Source of the DNA: JANMAT01 sp031359995
GTDB lineage: Bacteria > Actinomycetota > Acidimicrobiia > Acidimicrobiales > Ilumatobacteraceae
NCBI GenBank assembly: GCA_031359995.1
Contig: JANMAT010000070.1
Coordinates: 1 to 15,449, forward strand
Length of the DNA stretch: 15,449 bases
Direction: 5' to 3'
Shown: one piece after another, positions 5,654-13,534 of the stretch
How positions within the stretch are numbered: the stretch's first letter is position 1
Layout: the number at the start of each line of letters is the position of its first letter
Notes under the pieces: model-generated
What the model was told of the DNA's origin: nothing
The model's database searches: none
Seen by the model: only the letters and a program-made list of their open reading frames with translations
Made by a program: the position numbers and the translations under genes

Positions 5654-5659
5654 AATCTA
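5654..5659 (-). promoter_or_regulatory. Putative -10 box (TAGATT) of the peroxiredoxin gene
   Basis: On the minus strand, TAGATT lies 34 nt before the ATG, giving a leader of about 28 nt that includes a GGGGGC ribosome site. The -35 is not clear. Confidence 0.4.
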
Positions 5660-5693
5660 CCCAGCCCGACGGATGCCGTCGTAGCCGAGCGCG

Positions 5694-6752
5694 TCAGACG
5701 TTGGCCGCAGCCGCCGAGGTAGGGAGACCGAAGGTGATCGGCTTCACGCCCTTGAAGCGCACGGCCCGCTCGCGGCGCGACAGGTAGCGGAGATGGGCGG
5801 CGGTCTCGTTCACCGCGGCCCGCTTCATGGCCAGCGACAGGTCGTCCCACGGTCGGTTCCACACGAGCCGGCTGGCGATCTCCCACAGGCTCGCCGGCCC
5901 CGCCGCCAGGATCAGCTCGATCTCGGCGAGGTGGTCGTGATGGTGCCTGGTGATCTCCTCGACCCGCTCGTGGAGGTGGGTGAAGCTGTGCTCGTGGGCG
6001 GGCAGCACGAGCGTGACGTCGGGTTGGTCGACCTTGCGCAGCGACTCGAGGAAGTCGGCCAGCGGGTCGCCGTGGCGGTCGGCGCGCGAGATGGCGATGT
6101 GGGGGGTGATGCCCGGCAGCACGTGGTCACCGGCGAGCAGCAGGCCGTGGTCGGGAACGCGGAAGCACGTGTGACCGGGGGAGTGGCCCGGCGTCCACAC
6201 CGCGTCCACGGCCCAGCCGGGCACATCCATGCGGTCGCCGTCCTGCAGGAAGCGATCGGGCTGGGCCAGCGGGCGCTTGCGGGCGCGCTGCTTGGACGGG
6301 CGCGTCGTGGCGTGCAGTTCCTGCTCGCTGGCGCCGGCGTCGAGCAGCAGCGCGGCCAGCTCGTCACGGAAGTCGGCGGCGGCCTCCTCGGCCCGCTTGC
6401 CGTTCGTGTCGGTCGACGGGTCGGTGGACAGCTTGGCGATCATGGACGCATCGCGTTCGTGCAGCGCGATCCACGCGCCTGACGCGTCACGGATGCGGGC
6501 CGAGAGCCCGTGGTGGTCGGGGTGCACGTGGGTGACGAGCACCCCGTAGGTGTCGGTGACCGACAGACCGGCCGCGGCGAACCCACCGAGCAGGGCCTCC
6601 CAGGACACCTCCTCGTCCCAGCCGGCGTCGATCAGCACGGGGCCGCGGGGCGTCTCGAAGAGGTAGACGAGGGTGTGGCCGAGTGGGTTGTCGGGAATGG
6701 GGACCGGTATCGACCACAGCCCACCCAAGACGCGCTCCACCCCTGCCCCCAT
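5694..6752 (-). CDS. Metallo-beta-lactamase-fold hydrolase with winged-helix C-terminus
   Basis: A 352-residue MBL-fold enzyme. The zinc ligands are visible: H75, H77, D79 and H80 in VTHVHPDHHG, H194 in GHSPGHTCF, D209 in LLAGDHVLPG and H253 in VLPAHEHSF. Residues 1-50 hold the usual strand start (NTLVY-like LGHTLVYLFETPRGPVLIDAGW). Residues about 268-335 (HHHDHLAEIELILAAGPASLWEIASRLVW...) match the beta-lactamase-associated winged-helix region seen in LACTB2-like hydrolases and nucleases. Thioester or phosphoester hydrolysis is likely; the substrate is unknown. The ATG at 6752 is chosen because TAGCGT lies 7 nt upstream, and a GTG three codons earlier overlaps that box. The open frame extends further upstream only as a shadow. 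Confidence 0.88.
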   Translation of the reverse strand: MGAGVERVLGGLWSIPVPIPDNPLGHTLVYLFETPRGPVLIDAGWDEEVSWEALLGGFAAAGLSVTDTYGVLVTHVHPDHHGLSARIRDASGAWIALHERDASMIAKLSTDPSTDTNGKRAEEAAADFRDELAALLLDAGASEQELHATTRPSKQRARKRPLAQPDRFLQDGDRMDVPGWAVDAVWTPGHSPGHTCFRVPDHGLLLAGDHVLPGITPHIAISRADRHGDPLADFLESLRKVDQPDVTLVLPAHEHSFTHLHERVEEITRHHHDHLAEIELILAAGPASLWEIASRLVWNRPWDDLSLAMKRAAVNETAAHLRYLSRRERAVRFKGVKPITFGLPTSAAAANV

Positions 6753-6759
6753 GGCGGTC

Positions 6760-6765
6760 ACGCTA
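6760..6765 (-). promoter_or_regulatory. -10 box (TAGCGT) of the MBL hydrolase gene, leaderless
   Basis: TAGCGT is followed by GACCGCC (7 nt) and the ATG. There is no Shine-Dalgarno sequence. Same arrangement as at 909-914, 1722-1727, 2363-2368 and 13628-13633. Confidence 0.45.
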
Positions 6766-6858
6766 CCCGCGAGGGACGCGTCCGGCACACGGACAGGGGC
6801 GACGGGAGGAACGTCATCGCGCGTGTATCGCCGAGGGTCGCTCGGCCATCTGTCGCGC

Positions 6859-7842
6859 ATGATCACCGGACGCCTCCGATCCATCGCCCGGCGGGCACGC
6901 CAGGATGCCATGGTCGCCGCGCTGGCCCTGGCGATCGTGGCCGCCGGGTCGTTGGCTGCCACCGCCGCGGTGGAGCCCGGCGCGGCCACGTGCGTGGCCG
7001 TCGAGCGCGCCGGGCCGTGCGAGGTGCAGGTGCCCGACGTCGTGTTCAGCGCCGTCGATGATGCCCGCCTGATCCTCGCCGACGTGGGACTCGCGCCGCA
7101 GTTCCCGAGGGACGCCACCGACGGCCGGATCGTGCGGTCGCAGTCGCCCCGCGCCGGCACGTGGGTCGTTCCCGGCAGCGTGGTTCGGCTGGTGCTCGCG
7201 CCACTGCGGCCGGGCGCCGATGGACCGGTGGTCGATCCGATCGTCACGACGTCACCGACCACGGCCGGCCGCGAGGTCACGACGTCCCCGCCGCCCACGA
7301 CGTCTGCGGTGCCTCGCCCACCGATCACACCGGTCACCTCCTCGCCGCCGACCACCGCTCGGTCCACGACCGTGCCGCCGTCGACCCCCACGACGACGCA
7401 CCCGACGGTGCCGAGCACCCGACCGCCCCCGTCGGTCCCCGCGCCGACGACCACGGCCCGGCCGCCCACGACCAGCACCACGTTGCCGGCCCCGACGACG
7501 ACCGCCACCGTGCCCGGCGCGGGCCCGTCCCCGCTCCCGCCGACCGAGCCACCCGGTGCACCGCCGCCCGCACGGCCGGGGTTCGACCCCGTTGCCTTCG
7601 TGGCGCGCCAGGCCGGCCGCGGCGCACCCGTGCTGCTCGCGTTGGCCGGCTCGCTCGTTGTGCAGCGGCGTCGCCGTCGATCGTCGCGCCGGCGCCGGCA
7701 CCCGGGCCTGCCCCTCGTGGCCCGCCTCGGTGGTCACGGCCGCCTGCTCGGCGCGTCGGGCGGCGAGCTCGGCCTCATCGCCCGTTTCGTCCACCGCCTG
7801 CCAACCGACCCCGGAGGTCCCCGTGCCCACGACCCTGAATGA
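6859..7842 (+). CDS. Membrane-anchored PASTA-domain protein with Pro/Thr-rich stalk
   Basis: A 327-residue protein in clear segments. A basic N-terminus (RLRSIARRARQD) is followed by a signal or anchor helix at about 18-37. One PASTA domain spans about 57-114 (VQVPDVVFSAVDDARLILADVGLAP...SQSPRAGTWVVPGSVVRLVL). A Thr/Pro-rich stalk covers about 128-240. A hydrophobic helix (256-268) is followed at once by a very basic stretch (RRRRRSSRRRR), a stop-transfer signal. PASTA domains bind muropeptides and usually belong to Ser/Thr kinases or PBPs; here there is no kinase or transpeptidase. A wall-sensing or spacer role is inference. The start is uncertain: an in-frame GTG at 6823 has a GGGAGGA 12 nt upstream. 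It overlaps the next gene by 20 bases. Confidence 0.78.
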   Translation: MITGRLRSIARRARQDAMVAALALAIVAAGSLAATAAVEPGAATCVAVERAGPCEVQVPDVVFSAVDDARLILADVGLAPQFPRDATDGRIVRSQSPRAGTWVVPGSVVRLVLAPLRPGADGPVVDPIVTTSPTTAGREVTTSPPPTTSAVPRPPITPVTSSPPTTARSTTVPPSTPTTTHPTVPSTRPPPSVPAPTTTARPPTTSTTLPAPTTTATVPGAGPSPLPPTEPPGAPPPARPGFDPVAFVARQAGRGAPVLLALAGSLVVQRRRRRSSRRRRHPGLPLVARLGGHGRLLGASGGELGLIARFVHRLPTDPGGPRAHDPE

Positions 7843-8347
7843 CGTCCTGTTCCGCTCGCGCGGCCGGGCCGAGCGCCGCCTCGCCATGGCCCTGGCCACC
7901 CTGCAGGTCGTGGGTCACGCCACGCTCTCGCCGACGGCGGCGAGCACGCCGCTCGTCTCGCTGTTCGACATGCCGGTCGGCAACCTGCTGATCGACGTCT
8001 GGAGGACGAACCGGCTCGTGCAGCACGCGTGCGAGCGCACACGCCGCGAGCCGGCGGCGCGTGAGCAGGTGGCCATCCTGCAGACGCGGATCGTGCGCGT
8101 CGAGCATCCCGAGGTGGCGGTCGAGGTGGCCGGGCAGTCCGTGCCGGTCCTGCGACTCGACCTCGAGCTCGTGCTCCAGCTGCAGTCGGTCATCGTGCAC
8201 GTGGCCGCCGGGCAGGTGTGCTCGGTCGGGCCGGCGGTCGGCTGGGCGGAGGCCCGCCTCACCTCGGGCGGGACGACGCTGGTGGAGCACCGCACCCGCA
8301 AGCTCGACCTCGGGAGCCCGCAGCGGCTCGTCGCCGGTCCCTCCTGA
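7823..8347 (+). CDS. Conserved-looking protein of unknown function
   Basis: A 174-residue protein; I do not recognise the family. Residues 1-80 are helical (NDVLFRSRGRAERRLAMALATLQVV; LLIDVWRTNRLVQHACERTRRE). Residues 85-165 alternate as beta strands (VAILQTRIVRVEHPEVAVEVAGQSVPVLRLDLELVLQLQSVIVHVAAG in outline), ending WAEARLTSGGTTLVEHRTRKLDL. There is no signal peptide or membrane segment, so it is probably cytosolic. The GTG start has a strong GGAGG (7813-7817) 5 nt upstream, located inside the end of the PASTA gene; the genes overlap by 20 bases and are almost surely cotranscribed. A functional link to the membrane protein is likely from this coupling but not shown. Confidence 0.8.
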   Translation: MPTTLNDVLFRSRGRAERRLAMALATLQVVGHATLSPTAASTPLVSLFDMPVGNLLIDVWRTNRLVQHACERTRREPAAREQVAILQTRIVRVEHPEVAVEVAGQSVPVLRLDLELVLQLQSVIVHVAAGQVCSVGPAVGWAEARLTSGGTTLVEHRTRKLDLGSPQRLVAGPS

Positions 8348-8366
8348 GGCCAGCGTCGGCGGCGCC

Positions 8367-8389
8367 AGCGTCCCGATCGGTCGGGCGCT
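8367..8389 (+). terminator. Hairpin after the PASTA/unknown operon
   Basis: AGCG-t-CCCGA, loop TCGG, TCGGG-CGCT gives a 9-bp stem with one bulged T. It lies 20 nt past the stop codon. It has no U-tract. Confidence 0.45.
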
Positions 8390-8465
8390 GCCGGTCGAGT
8401 CCATCGTAGGTGCCACAGGGAAGGTCGCGGCGCTCGTGGGCTGTGAGCCCGGCCGGGGCCGTGGA

Positions 8466-8471
8466 TACGAT
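8466..8471 (+). promoter_or_regulatory. Putative -10 box (TACGAT) of the PhyH-family gene
   Basis: TACGAT fits TANNNT and leaves a leader of about 28-30 nt that contains the GGGGAGG ribosome site. The -35 is weak. The identical hexamer stands upstream of the next gene (9782-9787). Confidence 0.4.
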
Positions 8472-8506
8472 CGGCGTGAGCGTCCGACGACGCCGGGGAG
8501 GTCACC

Positions 8507-9730
8507 ATGTCCGACGTGCGCAGCCCGTTGGGAGCGTCCGGATGGTTGCATCCGGACGACTGCCGGCTCGAGGACTTCATCGCACTGGTGGAGCAGCAGA
8601 CCTCGTTGGCCGACTACCCGTTCGCGTCCGAGGTGGTGCAGAACTCGCTCGTGTACGACGGTGACCGCCTGCGCGCCGCGGCGGCCGATCCCACCACGAG
8701 GCGGGCGGTCCAGGCCGAGCTGGCCCGGGCGCTGCTGCACGGGCCTGGCGTGGTCGCCTTCCGCGGCGCGTTCGCCGACACCGCACCGGTCGACGCGGTC
8801 AGCGACGCGTTCTTCGCCATGGTCGCCGAGCAGCACGCGCTCGGCATCAACGCCGGCGACCACTACGCCAAGCCGGGCGCCAACGACCGTGTGTGGAACA
8901 CGATCGAGAAGCTGGCCCGGCGCGACCCCGAGGCGTTCGTGGCGTACTACGCCAACGAGGCCATCGCGCTGGTGGCCGAGGCGTGGCTCGGCCCGAGCTA
9001 CACGGTCACGTCACAGGTGAACGTGGTGAACCCAGGCGGTGAAGCCCAGTCGCCGCACCGTGACTACCACCTGGGATTCCTCTCGAACGAGGCCGCCATG
9101 GCGTACCCGACGCACGTGCACCAGCTGTCGCCCGTGCTCACCCTGCAGGGCGCCGTGGCCCACTGCGACATGCCCGTCGAGAGCGGCCCCACCCTGTACC
9201 TGCCCTACTCGCAGCAGTACCTGCCCGGCTACCTCGCCTGGCGGCTGGAGCCGTTCCGCCAGTACTTCGAGGACCACCACGTGCAGCTGCCGTTGGTCAA
9301 GGGCGACGCCGTGTTCTTCAACCCGGCGCTGTTCCACGCCGCCGGGCACAACCGCAGCACCGACATCCACCGCATCGCCAACCTGCTCCAGGTGAACTCG
9401 GCGTTCGGCCGGGTGATGGAAGCGATCGACAAGCCGGCCATGATCGACGCGATCTACCCGGCGCTCAGCCGGTTGGCGGCTGGGGGCGATCGCTCCGCGG
9501 TGCACAACGTGATCACCGCGGCGGCCGACGGCTACCCCTTCCCGACGAACCTCGACCGGGACCGGCCCCTCGGGCGGCTCACACCGCTCAGCTCGGCGGA
9601 GCTGGTGGACGAGGCCTTGCGCCAGGGCTGGCCCCACGACCGGCTGTGCGAGGAGCTGGCAGCTTACGCCCGTCGGCGCGAGACCGGCGTGGGCCCGGGC
9701 GGCACCCTGGTGCCGATGGATGGCGTCTGA
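8507..9730 (+). CDS. PhyH-family Fe(II)/2-oxoglutarate dioxygenase
   Basis: A 407-residue protein of the phytanoyl-CoA dioxygenase superfamily. The iron-binding facial triad is visible: H184 and D186 in QSPHRDYHLGF, and a distal histidine (H277 or H281) in FFNPALFHAAGHNRS. The following arginine (R284 or R289) would bind 2-oxoglutarate. SGPTLYLPYSQQ between them is the usual family strand and turn. Such enzymes hydroxylate small molecules, lipids or natural-product intermediates. The protein is longer than human PhyH (about 340 aa), with N- and C-terminal additions. The substrate is unknown, and a direct link with the racemase at 3224 (branched acyl-CoA oxidation) is only a possibility. The ATG at 8507 follows GGGGAGGTCACC, a good Shine-Dalgarno sequence. 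Confidence 0.88.
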   Translation: MSDVRSPLGASGWLHPDDCRLEDFIALVEQQTSLADYPFASEVVQNSLVYDGDRLRAAAADPTTRRAVQAELARALLHGPGVVAFRGAFADTAPVDAVSDAFFAMVAEQHALGINAGDHYAKPGANDRVWNTIEKLARRDPEAFVAYYANEAIALVAEAWLGPSYTVTSQVNVVNPGGEAQSPHRDYHLGFLSNEAAMAYPTHVHQLSPVLTLQGAVAHCDMPVESGPTLYLPYSQQYLPGYLAWRLEPFRQYFEDHHVQLPLVKGDAVFFNPALFHAAGHNRSTDIHRIANLLQVNSAFGRVMEAIDKPAMIDAIYPALSRLAAGGDRSAVHNVITAAADGYPFPTNLDRDRPLGRLTPLSSAELVDEALRQGWPHDRLCEELAAYARRRETGVGPGGTLVPMDGV

Positions 9731-9781
9731 CCAGGGCGAACGGCTGGCAGGGGCGACCCGCAAAGGTATCTGCAGTCCCTC

Positions 9782-9857
9782 TACGATCTCAGGGTCGTGT
9801 GGCCGCCGGCGGTGGGCGGCCGGTACCGGTGTCGCCGGCCGCGAAAGGACGGGTCGC
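9782..9857 (+). promoter_or_regulatory. Promoter and structured leader of the repeat-protein gene
   Basis: A TACGAT -10 box (9782-9787) implies a leader of about 64 nt. It can fold GGCCGCC/GGCGGCC (9801-9807/9815-9821) or alternatively GGCCGG/CCGGCC, and ends with AAAGGA 8 nt before the GTG start. Two exclusive hairpins could matter for expression, but in sequence this rich in G and C such pairs also arise by chance. Confidence 0.35.
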
Positions 9858-11903
9858 GTGAGGGTTGCTCGAATCGGGTTGACGATGGTGGCGGCGTGGG
9901 CCGCGATGCTCGGCGCCTCGGTGCTGCGCGCCCCCGCGGGTGACGCGGCCACGCCGCCGACGCCCGACGCACACGTGCCCGCGTGGCTGTGGTGCGGCGT
10001 CGATCCCGACGACCCGACGGCGGCCACCGCGGTGGCCACGTTCGCCCGCTCGGCCGGCATCGACGCCACGTTCGGCCCGTGCTCGGCGCCGGCCAACTAC
10101 ACGCCGGCCAACCCGGGCACGCGCTACGTGCCACCGGCGCAGTACCTGAAGCTGCTGCAGCTGAACGCGACGGTCGGCATGAAGACCGTGGTCTTCGACG
10201 AACGGCTGTGGAGCCCGACGCCCTCGGTGCGGGCGGCCGCGCTGGCGTTCTGGATGCCGCACCTGGCGAACATCGCGGCGTGGGACCTGGGCGACGAGTT
10301 CAACCCGAACGTGCCCGACGAGTGGAACGCGCTCAGGGACCGATGGACGAAGGTGCTCGCCGGGCCCACCGCGGCCACGGGCATCCGCCCCTACGCCAAC
10401 CACCTGTGGTTCGCGGTGGGTGTGGCCCTCGAGGAGCTGCCCGGTTCCGACCAGCTGATGTCGTTCGACCGCTACGACCGCGACAAGGGCCTCTCGGTCG
10501 TGAAGGAGGTCGCCCCTGCGGTCACCGACCTGATGTGCGCGGTGAACGCCTTCACCCACGGCAACTACAAGCCGAACGCGGCGAGCATCCGTGACGACGC
10601 CCAGCTGCTGTTGCGCGCCGGATGCGACAGCATCCTGGTGTTCGGCGGGCAGAAGGTCATCGGCAGCTCGAACTTCGGCCCGTTCTCCATCGCCGACGCG
10701 CTCGGGCGCCCCACCGACTGGGCCGCCGGCGTGCTCGAGGGCACGCGCGTGCCCGACCCCGGCCTGACCCCGCTCGTGCCGGCCCGCCTGCTCGACACCC
10801 GCGTCGGTGAAGCGACGGTCGACGGTCAGGCCCAGGGCCTCGGCCTGCGCGCCGCTGAGTCGACCACCGAGCTGCAGGTGGGCGGGCGGGCCGCGGTGCC
10901 CGTCGATGCTGCCGCCGTCGTGCTCAACGTGACCGTCGCCGATCCGTCGGCCGCCGGGTTCGTCACCGTGTTCCCGTGTGGCACCGCGCTCCCGCTGGCC
11001 GCCAGCGCCAACTACGTGCGGGGCACGACGGTGTCGAACGCGGTGATCGCCCAGCTCGGCGCGGGCGGCAAGGTCTGCCTGTACACGAAGGCGGCGGTCC
11101 ATCTCGTGGTCGACATCACCGGCTACCACCCGAAGGGTTCTCGCTACACGCCGGCCGGTCCGGCCCGCCTGCTCGACACCCGCCCCGGTGAGGTGACGGT
11201 GGATGGTCAGGCCCAGGGCACCGGGCTCGCCGCGGCCGAGTCGACCACGGAGGTCACCGTAGGTGGCCGGGCCGGGGTGCCGGCCGATGCCGCTGCGGTC
11301 GTGCTCAACGTGACCGCCACCGGCTCGTCGGGGGCCGGGTTCGTCACGGTGTTCCCGTGTGGCCTCGACCTGCCGCTGGCGGCCACCCTGAACTACGACG
11401 CGGGGGTGACGGTCTCGAACGCGGTCGTCGTGCCGGTGGGTGCGGGCGGCAAGGTGTGCCTGTACACGAAGGCGGCCGCGCATCTCGTGGCCGACGTGAC
11501 CGGGTACCAGCCGCCCGGGTCCCGGTACGCGCCGGCCGGCCCGGCCCGGCTGCTCGACACGCGCCCGGGCGAGCGCACCGTGGACGGCGTGGCCCAGGGG
11601 ATCGGCATCCGCGCCGGCGACGCGGTGCTCGAGCTGCCGGTGGCCGGGCGGGCCGAGGTACCGGCCGATGCCGCCGCCGTCGTGCTGAACGTGACCGTCA
11701 CCCAGCCGGCCGCGTCCGGGTTCGCCGTCGTGTGGCCGTGCGGCAGCGCCGTGCCGCTGGCCGCCAATGCGAACTACGCCCGGGGGGCCACGGTCTCGAA
11801 CGCCGTCATCGCCCGGGTCGGTACCGGCGGCAAGGTGTGCGTGCTGACCAAGGCCGACGCCCACCTGGTGATCGACATCGCCGGCTACGTGCCGGGTACC
11901 TGA
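9858..11903 (+). CDS. Secreted protein: barrel-like N-terminal domain plus three 127-aa 'PARLLDTR' repeats
   Basis: A 681-residue protein. Residues 1-31 are a signal peptide (VARIGLTMVAAWAAMLGA..., cleavage near AGDAA). Residues 38-295 hold about eight strand-like segments in order (WLWCGV, IDATFG, MKTVVFDERLW, IAAWDLGDEFN, IRPYANHLWF, QLMSFDRYD, TDLMCAVNAF, CDSILVFGG). This is consistent with a TIM-barrel glycosidase-like fold, with acidic candidates D143, D146, E147, D204 and D207. Residues 308-681 are three tandem repeats starting PARLLDTR and ending near HLVxDITGY, each with two cysteines (FPCG or WPCG, and GKVC). From memory, such repeats are common in exported Acidimicrobiia proteins. 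Enzyme activity and ligand are not known. The GTG at 9858 is chosen because it gives a proper signal peptide and follows AAAGGA. Confidence 0.82.
   Translation: MRVARIGLTMVAAWAAMLGASVLRAPAGDAATPPTPDAHVPAWLWCGVDPDDPTAATAVATFARSAGIDATFGPCSAPANYTPANPGTRYVPPAQYLKLLQLNATVGMKTVVFDERLWSPTPSVRAAALAFWMPHLANIAAWDLGDEFNPNVPDEWNALRDRWTKVLAGPTAATGIRPYANHLWFAVGVALEELPGSDQLMSFDRYDRDKGLSVVKEVAPAVTDLMCAVNAFTHGNYKPNAASIRDDAQLLLRAGCDSILVFGGQKVIGSSNFGPFSIADALGRPTDWAAGVLEGTRVPDPGLTPLVPARLLDTRVGEATVDGQAQGLGLRAAESTTELQVGGRAAVPVDAAAVVLNVTVADPSAAGFVTVFPCGTALPLAASANYVRGTTVSNAVIAQLGAGGKVCLYTKAAVHLVVDITGYHPKGSRYTPAGPARLLDTRPGEVTVDGQAQGTGLAAAESTTEVTVGGRAGVPADAAAVVLNVTATGSSGAGFVTVFPCGLDLPLAATLNYDAGVTVSNAVVVPVGAGGKVCLYTKAAAHLVADVTGYQPPGSRYAPAGPARLLDTRPGERTVDGVAQGIGIRAGDAVLELPVAGRAEVPADAAAVVLNVTVTQPAASGFAVVWPCGSAVPLAANANYARGATVSNAVIARVGTGGKVCVLTKADAHLVIDIAGYVPGT
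10779..11900 (+). repeat. Three tandem in-frame 381-bp repeats
   Basis: Units begin at 10779, 11160 and 11541, exactly 381 bp (127 codons) apart; the third is shorter (120 codons) and runs to the stop. Units share blocks such as PARLLDTR, DAAAVVLNVT, TVSNAV and GGKVC, but differ at many positions. They are therefore diverged duplications and not recent copies. Confidence 0.92.
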
Positions 11904-11906
11904 AGC

Positions 11907-11930
11907 CGGCGCGGCCGGGACCGGGCGCCG
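11907..11930. terminator. Possible shared terminator between convergent genes
   Basis: CGGCGC (11907-11912) pairs with GCGCCG (11925-11930) around a 12-nt loop in the 27-bp gap between the repeat protein and the LCP gene. The stem is short and there is no U-tract, so support comes mainly from the convergent layout. Confidence 0.35.
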
Positions 11931-13451
11931 TCAGCAGGCCGACGCGTCGTCGAGCACCGCCGTGGGCGACGCCGTCGTCGTGGTGGCCTTGGCGGCGCGA
12001 GTGGCCGCCGTGCCGGTGTCGGGAGCCTGGGTGGTCGTCTCGGTGGGCGGCTCGGTGGTCGTGTCGGCGGCGACCGCGGCCGGCGGCACGAGGGCGTCGG
12101 CCACCAGCTGGCGGATCTGCTTGTAGTTGGGCGCCCCGGTGTTCACCAGCGGTGGCACGAGGCCGAGGCTGCGGATGGACGCCGTGTCGATCTTGGCGTA
12201 CAGGTCGATGAGGGCGCGGGCCTGGGCGGGGGAGAGGTCGGAGCGCACCGAACGCTTCATCGCCCCGATGAGGTCGTCGTAGTGGCGCAGCAGGTCGGCC
12301 GGGCTGACCTGGCGGCCGGCGGCGGCGAGCAGGCAGCGCTGTCGCTCCATGCGCCGGTAGTCGCTGTCGCCTTCGCGGCTGCGGCTGTAGGCGAGGGCGT
12401 CGGTCCCGTCCAGGTGCACCGGGCCGGGCCCGAACCAGGGCCGTACCGGGTGCTTGGCCTCGTAGGGGTTGCCGGGCGCCGGGATCTGCTTCGACAGCAT
12501 CAGGTCGACGCCGCCGAGGGCGTCGATCACGTCGATGAAGCCGCCCATGTCGACGAGGACGTAGTTGTCGATCGGCACGCCCAGGGCTTCGGCCAGCGCG
12601 CCCGTCACCGCGTGCTCGGGGGCCTGTTCGGTGCCGTCACCCGCGGCCGCGTGGCTGGCCACGTAGGGGTACACGGCGTTGGCCAGATCGGTCCACCCCT
12701 TGGGGAACTTGTCGCGCAGGGGACCTTCGGGCATCGGCAGGCGGGCCAGGTTCCGGGGCACCGAGACCATCGCGGTGTCGCCGGTGGCCCGGTCGATCGA
12801 CACCAGGATCATGGCGTCGGTGCGCAGGCTGTAGCGGCCCTTGCCGGCGTCGCCGCCGAGCAGCAGCACGTTCCAGCGGCCCTCGGACCCGGCCACCGCC
12901 GGCGCCGCGCCGGTGCCCGCGGTGATCGTCTCGCCCAGCACGGTCGGCGCGCTGGTGGCGCTGCCGGGGCGGGGTCCGGTGGGGATGGGCGTGTCGGCGT
13001 CATCGATGGTGCCGCGGCCCGAGGGCAGGGCCCGCACCGCGCCACCGCGGAAGACCTCGTTCACGGCGTCGGCGTGGTTGGTGGCCACGTACAGGCCGCC
13101 GGTACCCGCCGCGGCCGGGATGGCGGCCATGACCACCACGCCGACCACCCCGGCGGCGCGGGCCACCATGCCGTCGGGTCGGGCCCACACGTGGATGGCG
13201 TTCTCGGTGACCGAGATGGCGGCGAGGGCCCCGAGGCCGACGAGCGTCCACCCCACCCGGTTCACGAGGCCAGGGTCCAGGGCGGCGTCGAGCGCCCCGG
13301 TGCGGCCGAGCGAGCCGCTGACCAGGCCGAGCAGCACCACCTCGGGGGCGCCCAGCGCGAGCGCGGCCGTCCAGCGCCGGCCGAGCGCTTGGGCGGCGCC
13401 GGGGAGCAGGAGGGCGAGCAGCGTGAGGGCGAGGCGGCGGAAGGTGGACAT
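11931..13451 (-). CDS. LytR-CpsA-Psr (LCP) family cell-wall ligase with multi-spanning N-terminus
   Basis: A 506-residue protein. The LCP catalytic domain covers about 193-385: WNVLLLGGDAG, the RTDAMILVSID block (R210, D212), VSVPRNL (R233), and the arginine-rich YSRSREGDSDYRRMERQ (R357-Q371), which binds the polyprenyl pyrophosphate head. LCP enzymes attach glycopolymers (arabinogalactan or teichoic acid in known cases) to peptidoglycan outside the membrane. Before it are four hydrophobic segments (about 7-23, 31-48, 66-86, 101-122), whereas classical LCP proteins have one. The C-terminal tail (459-506) is Thr/Pro/Ala-rich and ends in a cysteine. The ATG at 13451 is the first of the frame, with no clear Shine-Dalgarno sequence. 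The acceptor and the transferred polymer are unknown. Confidence 0.9.
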   Translation of the reverse strand: MSTFRRLALTLLALLLPGAAQALGRRWTAALALGAPEVVLLGLVSGSLGRTGALDAALDPGLVNRVGWTLVGLGALAAISVTENAIHVWARPDGMVARAAGVVGVVVMAAIPAAAGTGGLYVATNHADAVNEVFRGGAVRALPSGRGTIDDADTPIPTGPRPGSATSAPTVLGETITAGTGAAPAVAGSEGRWNVLLLGGDAGKGRYSLRTDAMILVSIDRATGDTAMVSVPRNLARLPMPEGPLRDKFPKGWTDLANAVYPYVASHAAAGDGTEQAPEHAVTGALAEALGVPIDNYVLVDMGGFIDVIDALGGVDLMLSKQIPAPGNPYEAKHPVRPWFGPGPVHLDGTDALAYSRSREGDSDYRRMERQRCLLAAAGRQVSPADLLRHYDDLIGAMKRSVRSDLSPAQARALIDLYAKIDTASIRSLGLVPPLVNTGAPNYKQIRQLVADALVPPAAVAADTTTEPPTETTTQAPDTGTAATRAAKATTTTASPTAVLDDASAC

Positions 13452-13534
13452 GGCGTACCGCGGACCGAACCCCGGGAGGGTCGGCCGACATCCTCATCGT
13501 GGCGGCTCGGCCACGGTCGCGGCCGTCACGGCGG

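Noticed and set aside
6753..7508. N-terminal extension of the minus-strand MBL frame (604 codons in total)
   Set aside because: It is antisense to the PASTA gene and has a low-complexity composition; the MBL fold begins at the ATG at 6752, next to a -10 box.
7231..7590. Repetitive Thr/Pro-coding region as a CRISPR or tandem array
   Set aside because: There are no regular units or spacers; it is the low-complexity stalk of the PASTA protein.
9789..11864. Long minus-strand open frame (691 codons) opposite the repeat protein
   Set aside because: It is rich in H, G, R and V with no domain, as expected for an antisense shadow of high-GC coding DNA; the plus strand has a signal peptide and clear repeats.
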